Shown in pieces: positions 45,168 through 57,003 of a stretch of 64,000 bases of DNA; position 1 is the stretch's first letter; each line of letters starts with the position of its first letter. This DNA is from Capronia americana (lineage: Eukaryota > Ascomycota > Eurotiomycetes > Chaetothyriales > Herpotrichiellaceae): positions 1,054,001-1,118,000 of the forward strand of contig JADWQD010000002.1 of assembly GCA_016110215.1 (NCBI GenBank), given 5' to 3'. A program made the position numbers and the translations under genes. Under the pieces are notes generated by a model. That model was not told the DNA's origin, did no database searches, and saw only the letters and a program-made list of their open reading frames with translations.

Positions 45168-48032
45168 ATGTCCACGATGACGGAAACGATAACGCAAACC
45201 CAACAATTCCCCTCCTCCTCATCTGCAGCAACCGATCTACATAGCGACGACAACCACCAGCTCGAGAGCAAACTGCGGGATTTACTGTCGCGGGTTCGAA
45301 ATGTCGAACTTGACGCGCTGAGCCTCGACGCCGTGGGCTCGACCAGCAACGCCGCCGCCGCCACCATACCCGGACTGCTAGCGCGATACGCCGACGCTCT
45401 AAGACGAGGCCATAGACCAGCCGAGGCGGACGCGCTGGACCAAGTCCGCGAAAAAGTCGTTGACAAGAAAGCTTTCGGCGGACTAGGTCTGCCGGAGGAC
45501 TCAATCGTTGCGGCCACGCCGGCCCAGGTAAGGGAGACGCTTTTCCTGGCCGAGGCATGGCTTGAGGGCATCAATTCTCGGGAACGGGCGGCGGATTTCC
45601 TGGCGGGATGCCGACCCAAGGCCGCTGAGGGGATCAGACCCATGACTTTGGCGGAGAAGATCTTCGCGCAGCATGTCGTGGGCGAGAAGCCCGCAAAGGG
45701 ACTGGCTGCCGGGGATGTCGTTAGAGTGGGTATCGATTGGATCCTTGCGTCGGAATTGTCGTGGCAGGTAAGTACATGCGTGTCTATATTTACTTATGCC
45801 TTGATTCATTTACATGTTCATGTATTATATGTATACGTTGATTGGTCTGCATTTTGCACCCTCTAGACACACATTGACATTGACATTGACAATATGCCGA
45901 CGGCACGTAGGGAATGGCCCGCACGTACAAAGAGCTTGGATCCCCCGGGATCTGGCGCAACGACCGCTTCTGGCTCGCGGGCGATCATGTCGTCCACCCG
46001 GCTGTGGCGCAGGTGCCGAAGATCAAGGCCCTGGTGAACGCTGCGGAGTGGGCGAAACAGGAATTTAAGATGACCGAGTATCAGGGGATGAATTACACCA
46101 TCATGCACACCGAGTTTGTACGCGAGCGCGTCGAGCCCGGCATGCTGGCCATCGGCTCCGACTCGCATACCTGCTCCGGCGGCGCGGTGGGCTGTCTGTC
46201 CATCGGGCTCGGCACGGCGGACGTGATGATGACGCTGGCGCTCGGGGAGACGTGGTTCAAGATCCCAGAGTCGGTCTTCATCGAGCTGGTCGGCCGCCCT
46301 GCCTTCGGCATGTCCGGGAAGGATGTCATCTTGTACATTCTGGGCCAGCTGAAACGCAACACCGTGGCGGCAGAGCGGATCGTCGAGTTCGGCGGGGAGG
46401 GCTTGCAGTACCTGTCGGTGGATGCGCGGTTTGCCATCTCCAACATGTGCACCGAGTTTGGCGCCATCACGGGCATCTTTGTGCCTGACAGCGTCACGCG
46501 CGACTACATTGCACGGCGACGACGAAAGGCCAATAGGGCCAATTCGCTCTACTTCCGCCCCGACGCCGACGCAGCGTATGCTGGAAGATACACGATCGAT
46601 CTGTCCAAGGTCGAGTCCTCGGTCGCCGTCTATCCTAATCCCGACGATGTGGTGCCCGTGTCAGAAATGGCGGGTAAACCACTCGACGGGGTCTTCATCG
46701 GCGCCTGCACGACGACTGAAGAGGAACTCGTCCTTGCAGCGCTCGTTCTGAAGGTTGGCCTGGATAAGAAGCTTCCCATGCGCAAGGGCAAGAGGCACTA
46801 TGTCCCTGGCTCGTTGCCGATCGTCGAGAAACTGAAGGATCTCAAATTGCTGGAGATTTACGAGGCCGCAGGCTTCACGCGCGGTCCTCCCGGTTGTTCG
46901 TACTGCGTTGGCCTATCCGCCGAGAAGGCCAACGAAGGGGAAACCTGGTTGAGTTCGCAGAACCGGAACTTTCAAAATCGGATGGGCAAGGGTGAGTCCC
47001 CGGTGGTTGGGACGAGGAAGCTCTCTTAAACCGCTGCTAATTGTTATTTTAGGCGCATTCGGTCACGTCACCTCGGCCATCGTCTGTGCGGCTTCGAGCT
47101 TCAGCATGTCGATCACAAGCCCGGCGGACTTCCTCAGGGACTTAGATGTCGAGTTCTTCAAAAGATACCGATCTCTGCCCGACACAGAGCTGGCTCCAGT
47201 CGACTATGTAGAGCCCGATCTTAGCTCAAGGCCAGAGCGGACGAAGAGCGCCGCTGCCGTGACTCAGGAGCTGGATGATTCAGATGACAAGCGGTTGCGG
47301 AAGCTCGATAAGATCATAAGCAAGGTCGTGACTTTGGGCGATTTTATTGATACCGATGCGGTAAGTCTGCCCTCTGCTTGCGATGGAATTCCAGCTATGC
47401 AGCTGACATACCGTCTTTAGCTGGCTCCTGGGCCGACCCTGACAACCTGTACCACCGAAGAGGAGTTCGGAGAACATGTCCTCGAACACACACATCCAGA
47501 CTTCCGTGCCAAGGTACGGGGCGGCCAACAGGTCGTCGTGGCGGGCCATGCTTTTGGAGTTGGCTCAAGTCGCGAGGTCGCAGTTTCGGCATTGAAAGGT
47601 ACGTTTTTGGGACACATATTGATGCAAGGGACTGATCTAATGAAACATGATATAGGTGTTGGCGTTCAAGCCGTGATAGCCCGCTCCTTCGCTTTCATCT
47701 ATGGCCGCAATCAGCCATCCCTGGGCCTCCTGGGCGTAACTGTCACCGATGAAGAATTCTATACCGCCGCACAGGAAGGCGAGGACATCACACTGGACAT
47801 TCCCAGCCGGACAATCACTGTCGGGGGGAAGAGCTTCGCCTTTAAACTGTCAGAGATGGAGTACAATCTGACGATCAACAATGGTGTAGCCCAGAGTTAT
47901 CGTCGGTTTGGGAAGGGAATCTGGGAGAGGTTTACCGGCGCCGGGAAGGAGGAGACGGAAATGTCCATCATCAGGGCGGCGGTGGAGGGGAGTAAGGAGG
48001 AATTCAACGGCAATAGGCGGTTGGAGTGGTAG
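45168..48032 (+). CDS. Aconitase/isopropylmalate dehydratase-like fused hydro-lyase
   Basis: Five exons: 45168-45767, 45911-46991, 47053-47360, 47421-47598, 47656-48032; 847 aa. The protein fuses the catalytic LeuC-like part and the swivel LeuD-like part of the aconitase superfamily. Fe-S ligands are visible as Cys466 (GACTTTEE) and Cys529/Cys532 (GPPGCSYCVG). The substrate loop SDSHTCSGG is near residue 283, and the small-domain motif is GHAFGVGSSRE. Such enzymes interconvert citrate/isocitrate-type or isopropylmalate-type acids through a cis-unsaturated intermediate. The first 150 residues, before TLAEKIFAQHVVG, are an unfamiliar extension with a helical segment (RYADALRRGHRPAEADALDQ). No strong mitochondrial presequence is seen. 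The neighbours suggest the 2-methylcitrate/2-methylisocitrate step, but Leu1, Aco and homoaconitase relatives cannot be told apart by eye. Confidence 0.85.
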
Positions 48033-48052
48033 GTTCGAGGCGTCGATCCCTC

Positions 48053-49262
48053 TCAAGTTTTGGTATGGTCACCTCCTTCAGGTAATGCCACTCTTTCAGC
48101 GTCAAGCAGCCGTGGAGGGCCATCGCCTTCAGGAAATGGAGCAAATTTGTCGATCAGATAGTGCATATCGTCAAAGGCTCTGTGCAGGATCAACAGTCAG
48201 CTGCCTACGCGGGTGCTCATATTGCGGCATATACATCTGCAAGGGTAAGTCAAGGGACAGGATAGATACTCACTGCTGCCGTACAGCCTCTCCGTCACTC
48301 TGATGGTTCACCGAGTATAACACGTTATAGTATATGCAGTATAGTCGATTCCGATCGTCCCATTCCTCTCTGGGCTCGCTAGGACCATAGTGGCGAAGGT
48401 ATGTCTGCGTGTATATCTCCCTATGGATCTTGTTGTAGTAGCAGCGCCAGTTGCCGATTTCGAATTCGTTGTGTGCGTACATGGCAGCCGCGTCGAAAAG
48501 GTAGAACTTCCCGGTAGACCAACATATCCCAGTATTTCCTTCCCAGAGATCCCCGTGAACGAGGCACGGTTTCACGACTCGTCCGTCCTTGGTCAGATTA
48601 TCCAGGAGGCGTGGCACCACACGTGAAAGAAGGCGTTCCTCAAGCTGGGTTAGAGCAGACCATGGTCCGTTCTCAGCGTCATCCATGGCGATAACATGGC
48701 GGAGGAGATTGCCGAAGTAAATCGTCCAGTTGCTCTCCCAATGTACAGCCTGTGGTACCCGGCCCTGGCATGTCGTGACCTGGAAACCGAACTTGCCGGT
48801 CGGAGACTCGCTGAGCATGTGTAGCTTCACAAGTTGAGAACACAGTTGATTGGGCTCCGGCATTCGATCCGACAGATCGATGAACTCGACAAGGAAGAAA
48901 TACATCTCAGGAGTCGAGGTAGAGAACTTCCCCCAACTGTGAGGTCTTGGGGCCAGCCCCGGTGTCGTCTGGTAGATTGCTGACATGCTCTGGAATTCTC
49001 CCTCCATCATGATGCGCCCCGCGTCTGCGGCAGCACATTTGAGGAAATATGACGCCGCGGTGCCGTCGAGGAGGACGAGGTCGAGACGTGCGGTGAGCGT
49101 CCATCTCGATTGCGCAAACTTGTAGGCGGATAGGACCTTGGTGCCCGCGGGGAAACTGTTGATGACATTGGCGTCGAGGGGGAAGTCCCCTGCAATCGCC
49201 CCTGCTATGGGCGAGGTTCTGGGTTGGGCGTGGTATAACCGGGTGTGTACGGCTAGGCTCAT
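48053..49262 (-). CDS. Ketosamine/fructosamine-3-kinase-like protein
   Basis: Two exons: 49262-48274 and 48179-48053; 371 aa. The 94-bp intron has a GTGAGT donor, a GCTGACT branch and a GCACAG acceptor. Without splicing, the frame would stop six codons too early and lose the conserved end. The protein kinase-like fold shows CLVHGDLWEGNTG (catalytic loop) and LFDAAAMYAHNEFEIGNWR (metal-binding Asp plus family signature). The spliced tail FDDMHYLIDKFAPFPEGDGP is typical of the fungal family. Relatives phosphorylate sugar adducts on amines so that they fall off proteins (deglycation), although fungal substrates are mostly untested. The stop lies only 20 bp from the stop of the convergent aconitase-like gene. 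Confidence 0.85.
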
Positions 49263-49949
49263 ATTGAACAGACAGTCCTGCTAGTGTTGAAGAATTGAAG
49301 AAAGGGGGTGTAGACTAGCAGAAACTCAAAACATGCTGGCGACATGGAAAGATGGGCTTTGACGGTGATAGATGATGCCTCCTGTGGCAGGACAGAAGAA
49401 CACGTCGATCGGGGTTCCTGGAATGTTGCCAGTCAACATACATACCTGAAGCCAGTCTGGTCCGTCCTTTGGCACGCGGCATTGTACCAGTTTTCAGCCT
49501 TGTGGCCGTCCTTCCAGGATGCATTACTTCGGTATGAATTCGAGGTTGTCTCGTGTCAGCTAGAGGTGGTGCACATCTCTAGTAAATCGTAATGCGACTA
49601 CGCGTTCTTTCCACCGTGCCTGCTTGTACATGCTTCGCAGTTTGGCCATAATTGTCCTGGGACTGATCGGAGAATGAATCCGCCAGAAGCTATGACATCA
49701 CCGAAAGAGGAGCCCCACGGCGGCGACATGATTGGGTGATGATGCCCAGGCAGCAGGACCAATAGCCGCCGGGCCTGACCGTCCGACTGAAACACCAGCC
49801 AAGGCCGATTCAGAATGCAGAGCCTCGTTTTATCTTCAGCATAGATTGATCCGGCCCAGCGACTGGTCTCCCCAATTGTCCGAACGCCCTTGAGATTTTA
49901 CCGCCTGCTCTGCGCTGGCGTTTCTCGTCCACTATCGGCCCCTCCAACC
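49263..49949. other. Divergent intergenic region
   Basis: This lies between the start of the kinase-like gene (minus) and the likely first exon of the NLR (plus). No gene or notable repeat is seen; it presumably holds both promoters. Confidence 0.4.
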
Positions 49950-52900
49950 ATGGCGCTTCAACATGCTGCGCCACCTGGCTGCCTGCATATGGACCGGTCT
50001 GATAATTACAGCACATTCACCTTCGAAAGCTTCTCCATGAGCACGGATCCTTCAACGGCAAAAAGCAAGCTTCATCGCAAACTTCAATGGTACGTCCTCA
50101 TGCCCTAATCTCCACACTCGTGTCCTCACATATATCTACTTGTAGCTGGGGAAACTACGATCAAATTTCTCTAACCGAGAACGGAGTGGACGCGACAAGT
50201 CAGCGGACCCTCCCAACAGTACCGAGAGAAACCCGTCCCCTGCTTCTCCTGCGGACTGGCGTCGGGAGGAGGGGTCAAACTCCCTCGCGACGCCATTTGT
50301 ACATCGTCACCCAGATGCACCCCCGGCTCCCATCGCGAAGGACGAAGCAGAGGACACTTCCTTGACCCGCTGCGACACCAGGGCCCTTGGACTCCATATC
50401 ATCCACGAGCCCAGCACCAAACCAATAGCAGATATCATCTTCGTACACGGCCTTGGAGGCCACAGCTACAAAACATGGTCTCACAACCATGACACGGAAC
50501 TATTTTGGCCAGGTCGATGGCTCCCAAAAGACTCCAAGATCGGAAAGGCGAGATTGTTCACCTATGGCTACGATTCCCATGTGATTGGCCCGAAAACCGT
50601 GGCGAACATCACTGGATTCGCCAAGTCACTGTTATTTGATATGCGATACAGCAGATGTAATCGTGATGATAGCCTCAACCTTGGCGATGCGCCCATCATC
50701 TTCGTTGCCCACTCCATGGGTGGTTTGGTGGTAAAAAAGGCTTATCTTATGGCACACAATGACGACAAGTGCAAAGGATTAGTGCACGCAATGTCGGCAA
50801 TAGTCTTCCTGTCTACACCCCATCGTGGTTCAGGCCTTGCCAATACATTGGGCCTGATTCTAAAGCTTATACTCCAATCCAGAAGACAATACATTTCCGG
50901 GCTGGCACCGGTCTCGTCGGCCATCGAGGATATCAACGAGCAATTTCGACATGTTGCAATGAAACTCTCCATCATCGCCTTCCACGAGACTCTTCCCACT
51001 TTTGTGGGACCCAAGTCGGTGATGATTGTTGCCAGAGACTCTGCTCTTCTCGGTTATGGGAACGAAGAGTCACGACCACTTGAAGGAGACCATCACACGG
51101 TCTGCAAGTTCGAAAATGAGAACGACTCAAAGTACATCATTATCCGCGACGTGCTGAAAAGCCTTGTGGAAAAGTCTGGCGAGCCGATGTGCCCATCGCC
51201 GAATAAGAGTACTTCGCGAGTAATTGCAGATGTTAAGAATCTCCTAGTGCCTTCCAGCACGCCCACCGACGACTTGAACACCCTCCGAAAGCGCTGGGTT
51301 ACCGGTACCTGTGAATGGATCTTGGAGGATCCTGCAATCCGGAGCTGGATGACAGACCTATCTGGATCGCATCTTGTGTGGTACACTGCGCCTCCTGGAA
51401 ACGGAAAATCGGTCATGTCAAGCTACATCATCCATCACCTTCAGACCAACCACTATGTTTGTCAATTCTACTTTTTCAACTATCGGGACCAGACTAATCG
51501 CTCACTTGCTGGAATGTTAAAGTCGCTGGCATATCAAATTGCCTGCGAAGTGCCGGAATTTGCGGCAGAGATTCTCGGCGCCTCGTCCGGGGATGACCAA
51601 CTGGCCGAGGGCGACCACCGCCTGCTCTGGCAGAGATTATTTGAGACGCCGTTCTTCAGCAAGGATCTGAAGCGCCCTTTTTTCTGGGTCATAGATGGCC
51701 TTGACGAATTCGAGTCGCCCGAGACAGTGATTGACTTGCTGGAAGAATTAATCTCCAAATCAAGAACCACTATGAAAATCTTGGTTAGTGGCCGGCGGTC
51801 ACAAACCCTCGCATTGAGGTTCAGGAAGCTCCAACGCCACTTTAGAGTTGACGTGATTGATGCAGAGAGCCAGACAGTCAATGCTCGAGACATTGAGCTG
51901 CTCGTCTCCAGGGAACTTGAATTTATCCCAGGAGATGCTTCTTTTAAAGCACGGCTTGAAAGCGAGATTCTGCAGCGCGCAAGGGGAAATTTTCTGTGGG
52001 TCAGCCTGGTACTTGAAGAGTTGCAGATGTGTCAAACTGAAAAGGAAACGCGCTCGACATTAAAACAGATACCCGAAGACATGACGAAGATGTACGAACG
52101 AATGGAGCAGACAATCATCAAAGGTACCAGCAAGCGCCGGCTCGAGTTGGCGAAGAAGCTCTTGCAATGGGCTGTCTGCGTCCCGCGGCCTCTAACCTTA
52201 GATGAACTCAACCAAGCCATCAGGGCAGACTATGATGATCTTCTAGATCTGAGGGCGTCGATCCGAGACGTCTGCGGCCAATTCCTTGTCGTCGATAGCA
52301 CGGACCATGTCACCACCGTGCACCAGACTGCGAGGGATTTCTTGGTGAAAGGCTCGAACAGCGTACTTTCGATCCATCGACAAAGTGCCAACAACATGCT
52401 GTTGGTGAAAACTCTCTCTAGTTTGTGTAGGTCAGACATACGCAAGACGGTCACTCAGCCCAAGCAACTGCTCCAGATCCGAGAAGAGCTCCAAAAGGAC
52501 CAGCCATTCGTCCTGTATGGCGTGACATCGTGGATCTACCACCTTGGACATGCCGATCCTCTCTCTGACCAAGTGCTCGACGCACTAAAGAGTTTCTTCA
52601 GTGGTCCCTGTGTGCTGGACTGGATCTGCGTCCTCGCCATTCTCAACCAAGTTCGAACTTTGGCCAAAGCCGGAAAAGCGATTCTGACCTTCGTCGCTGC
52701 CAATCGAAAATCCAATATTTCTCGAAATCCTTTGCTTCATCGGTTGTCCACGGCGGACCTCCTAGAGAACTGGGCAGGGGATTTGGTGAGACTGACAGCA
52801 AAGTTCAATAAGCATCTGATCACCCAGCCGCATGCTATTTACGAGACAATTCCGGCATTGTGTCCGCCCACATCAGCAATCAATCGGCAGTTCCAAACTT

Positions 52901-55053
52901 CCAAGTTTGTCTTGTCTGGCCAGAGCGAATCATGGAACGACATATTTGCGCGGCTTTCGCTCTCGCCGGCAGAGGTTGCCGACAAGGTGGTCGCACGTGG
53001 GCCTCATCTCGCAGTACTCGTGTACGGCGGCACGGTCTATGTTTGGACTTCAGCCGATTTTGCTGAAGTGTGTGTGCTCCGCCACGGCGAAGCTGTGACA
53101 AACATGTGCATGAACAACAAAGGTGACATACTAGTAACCTATGGCTTGACAATCACGAAAGTGTGGGAGCTTCCCGAAGGTACAGTTCGCCTCCAGGCGC
53201 CAAATCAAGGAAACGGCAGAGCGATGTCCATGGTGTTTGCGATGAATGACCAGTGTGTTGTAGCGGCAATCAACGATCGATCGGTCAAAGTTCTCCAGCT
53301 AACAGACGATGGAGCAACCTGGAAGAGCCTGGATTCTGCTCTGTTGCAAGAACAGACTCAATCGCTTACAACCATTATAAACAGTCCGAGCTACATGGAA
53401 ATCAACGCGAGCGGCACACAGGTTGGCGTCTGCTATAGATCATTTCCTCTCACGATCTGGGACTTGAACAGGGCCTCAGTTGTGAGACGGTGTATGAGGC
53501 CCGGCACGGCCTTGAATTCTACACAGGCGTGGTCTCCTGTGGAAACTTTCGCATGGAATCCTATCAGTGGCCACGTTATCGGCTGGTACAAGGGCAATAA
53601 CAAGCTCTTCAAATGGCACCCACTCACAGATGAGAACCACGAAGTCTCCGCCTCTGTTGACGAACTTGTCGCAAGTCCAAATGGCCAGGTTTTTCTAACC
53701 AGTGACTCCAACGGCACCGTCAAGGTCTGGAACTTTGCATATTTTTCTGTCATATATCAACTTTCTTCAGGCGATCTTGTCCGTGGTTTGTCGTTCAGTC
53801 CAGACTCCACCCGCTTTTATGATATCCGAGGCGGTACCATTACTGCATGGGAGCCTAATGGCTTAACTCGGCTGGGAGAGGCTGAGGACACATTCAGTGA
53901 TTCGACGAGCAATTCTCAAGGTGGCACCATGATCTCCCATCTGTCGGAGGCGACTGCTCCACGATACACCGCTTTGTCTGTCTTGGCTGCGGCTCCAAGT
54001 GGCCTTTACTATGCAACGGGTAACGTAGATGGCGAGGTCCATCTTGCCGAAGTGAATACGGCATCGAGAATGGAGCTAGCTCAATTCCACAATGTTCTGC
54101 CGGTAGCTCACCTCAGCTGGGATTCAGAGAGTGAGACTGTTGCTGCTGCAGATCTTGCTGGCGACATACGTATTGTGCGCATCAGACACCGCGACCCTGA
54201 CCATGGGGACTTTGCCACCGTCGAGCATCTACCTACGCCGAAACTCGACATGGGGACCCGCGCCATACATCAACTGCTTCTTGACTCCTCTTCCCGTCTC
54301 CTTCTTGTCGTCAGCAACGACCGCGTTCAGACTTGGGAGATAGACGAGGGTAGACCGGGGATTTTAGCCGACATTGACCATGCTGACCGACGTTGTTGGC
54401 TCAACAACACAGCTGATCCCAACTTGTTCATAGGAGTGGGTCCCGAAGACATCCAGATACATCGATGGTCAGATCTCCGAAAGATCTTCATTTTCAGGTT
54501 CAACAACGAAAGGTTCCCTCTGCTGAGACAGCGCTCAACGTTCTCGGAGATCAAGTTGTCGACCAGCTTCCAGAAAAGCGAACTGCTTTCGTCGGAGTCA
54601 GAAATTGTGAGGAATATCCAGAAGGTAATGCTCGCCCAGGACGAGAAGCATATTCTGGTTCATGTCAAAGAAAAAATCTCACACGGCGGAGTGCAGCATC
54701 GGCTTCTCGTCGTAGCAGTGGAATCACTTGAGATACCAAAGGCCCAGATGGACGATGGTCCGCTCGACTGCCTGCACTTTACAAATGATCTGGACCAGAG
54801 ATTCGAGTTCCCGTTAGGCATCTTGTCAGGCGGGCATCTTGTCTTCCTAGATCGCGACCTTTGGCTCTGCTCGATGGACTTGACCGGGCAGTCAGCAACG
54901 ACTTCATCGAAACGCCATTACTTCATTCCAAGGGATTGGACAGACGTCGAAGGTCTGAGACAGTGCTCAATGCTACGTGGCGGAACCTTGCTCTGCCCTC
55001 AAGAGGGCAACATTGTGACGGTCAAGACCAATTTCGGCTGGATAGCGGATTAG
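49950..55053 (+). CDS. NLR-like protein: SesB-type hydrolase, NACHT, WD-like repeats
   Basis: The large frame from about 50187 to 55053 is certain. The proposed first exon (49950-50089) and intron (50090-50186) are tentative; together they give 1,668 aa. Domain order (tentative numbering): an alpha/beta hydrolase with IIFVHGLGGH and VAHSMGG (nucleophile Ser near residue 223); a NACHT-type STAND ATPase with P-loop APPGNGKS (Lys near 454) and Walker B FFWVIDGLDEFE near 550; a helical region; and a C-terminal half of degenerate WD-like repeats (TITKVWELPEG, GTVKVWNFAYF). SesB-NACHT-WD proteins are fungal innate-immunity or heterokaryon-incompatibility candidates: the repeats sense a ligand and the hydrolase acts as effector. 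The repeats are degenerate, not the near-identical kind seen in fast-evolving HET genes. I see no amyloid signalling motif in the short N-terminus. Confidence 0.85.
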
Positions 55054-55401
55054 TGCTATTCCTCCTCTGCGTTCGGCAAGAAGGCACAGACTCTTGCCAT
55101 ACCAGGGGTAGTGCTGGACAACGCACATATGCCCCGCGTGTTATCCGGGTTGACGGCCGTCTGTGCTTCCAATACCTCGCATTGTAGCTCTTCTCGATCT
55201 TGTGGCTACTACGTCTTCCTCAATCTTTCTAGATCGTCTTATCCCGGCGTCAAATAGAGTTTATCCAATCCCACTCACAACGTGAAAGCGCAAGGCTATG
55301 ACACTCTCTTTGTGCGACTCAGCATATCCCTGTCACAGAGCTGACGTATCCTTCAGGCTCCACTGTGAACGGCCGCAGCATCCTGAACGACGCCTCATAC
55401 A

Positions 55402-57003
55402 ATGGACAAAATTTCAGAGACCAAGAATGGCAGCGACGAGCCTGATCTCCTCACTGGCAAAGCCGCAAGCCCATACACCACCTTCAATCAGCGCCAGAAA
55501 CGCCTCCTGATACTTCTTCTGGGATTGGCCACCATCACCTCCCCACTGACCGCTACTATTTACTTCCCTCTCCTGCCCCTCCTGAGAAAGCACTTCCACA
55601 CGACGCCACAGGCCATTAACCTAACCATGACGATATACATTGTCTTCCAAGCGATCTCCCCGGCCATATTTGGACCACTGTCCGATTCTACAGGCCGACG
55701 ACTGGCCTGTCTGCTGACTCTGTTGCTGTACATGTCTGCGAATCTGGGTCTGGCCTTGAACAATAACCACTATGGCGCGTTGCTGGGCTTACGAGCAATC
55801 CAAAGTCTCGGTGCGAGTGCCGCGTATGCAATTTCCTTTGGCATCGTTGCTGATGTGTGCATGCCGAGCGAAAGAGGCAGGATGTTGGGCCCGGTAAGCA
55901 TGGCGTTGAACCTGGGTACTTGCATTGGTCCCGTCGTCGGCGGGTGGGTCGCGTACTCGAGTGGGAGCTTCGAGTGGGTTTTCTGGGCTCTGGTCATCGC
56001 TGGGGCAATGCTGTTCTTCCTCGTCGGGACATTTCTGCCCGAGACGGCTCGGTCCCTGGTGGGCAATGGTGACGGACGAGCGACGCTGCCGTGGTGGAAT
56101 TGGACATGGATGAGACTCATCTCCCATGCCGTCAACAAGGAGCCATCAGAAGGGGGCGAGGGCGACGAGACTCGACCCGCACGTCCAGGAGGGCAGACCG
56201 GACTGCGGGTAAGCAATCCTCTTGCGTGCCTCCGTATTGTCCTGCACGTCGACACCTTCCTCGTGCTCTGGATGCACGCCTCCTTCTACACCGTCCACTA
56301 TTCCCTTGTTGCCGCCATTCCGGACATTTACAGCCAACTCTACGGTTTCAATGACCTGCAAGTCGGACTGACATACCTGCCCCGTGGCTGCGGCATCATC
56401 ATCGGAGGGTATTTTGTCGGCAAAGCCATGGACCACAACTACAAGGTCACGGCCAGACAGATCGGGTGGACCATCGACACCATATCCGGCGACGAGCTGA
56501 GAGACTTCCCCATCGAACGGGCACGTGCCCGCGGCAGTGCCTGGCTCTTGCTCGTTTCGACGTCTGGCCTGATCGGTTACGGCTGGGCCGTGCACTACCG
56601 AGCGCATGTCTCCGTGTTGCTGATCCTGCAGTTCGCACAGGGATTCTGGGGAACCTGCTTCTACACCGTCTATAACACATTGTTGGTGGACGTGTTTCCC
56701 GACAGTCCCAGCACTGCCGCCGCCGCATCGAGCATCGTGAGATGTGCCATGGCAGCGGCCGGAGTGGCGGTTCTACAGCCATTGCTCGACGCAACAGGTC
56801 GAGGCTGGTTCTTTACCATTCTAGGGCTATGGAGTGGTGGTTTCGGCGCCGTGGCTGTGTGGTGTATCAAGAATAAAGGCATGGGTTGGAGGAAGCGACG
56901 GTTGGAAAAGGGTGTTGTTTCTGGTAATGACACATCTACAGTGGGCACAGCGCAGGAGCAGGAGCAGAGACAGGGACAGGGACAGAAAGAGGCCTCAAAT
57001 TAG
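55402..57003 (+). CDS. MFS transporter (DHA1-like)
   Basis: Single-exon 533-aa protein with about 12 hydrophobic segments. MFS motif A (GPLSDSTGRR) lies at residues 91-100, in the loop after the second helix, and a motif-C-like glycine-rich stretch (LGTCIGPVVGGW) lies in helix five. A long hydrophilic central loop (about residues 215-275) separates the two bundles. This layout fits the DHA1 branch that includes drug/H+ antiporters and fungal citrate and itaconate exporters. The substrate cannot be read from the sequence. Its place between an NLR and a PrpD-family enzyme, near a lyase and an aconitase-like enzyme, favours a tricarboxylate or related acid. The C-terminus is Gln-rich and low-complexity. 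Confidence 0.88.
   Translation: MDKISETKNGSDEPDLLTGKAASPYTTFNQRQKRLLILLLGLATITSPLTATIYFPLLPLLRKHFHTTPQAINLTMTIYIVFQAISPAIFGPLSDSTGRRLACLLTLLLYMSANLGLALNNNHYGALLGLRAIQSLGASAAYAISFGIVADVCMPSERGRMLGPVSMALNLGTCIGPVVGGWVAYSSGSFEWVFWALVIAGAMLFFLVGTFLPETARSLVGNGDGRATLPWWNWTWMRLISHAVNKEPSEGGEGDETRPARPGGQTGLRVSNPLACLRIVLHVDTFLVLWMHASFYTVHYSLVAAIPDIYSQLYGFNDLQVGLTYLPRGCGIIIGGYFVGKAMDHNYKVTARQIGWTIDTISGDELRDFPIERARARGSAWLLLVSTSGLIGYGWAVHYRAHVSVLLILQFAQGFWGTCFYTVYNTLLVDVFPDSPSTAAAASSIVRCAMAAAGVAVLQPLLDATGRGWFFTILGLWSGGFGAVAVWCIKNKGMGWRKRRLEKGVVSGNDTSTVGTAQEQEQRQGQGQKEASN

Noticed and set aside
45162..45866. Reading the first exon of the hydro-lyase as a separate 234-aa gene
   Set aside because: A GTAAGT donor at 45768 and an in-phase acceptor at 45910 join it to the rest of the aconitase domain, whose first segment lies in this exon.
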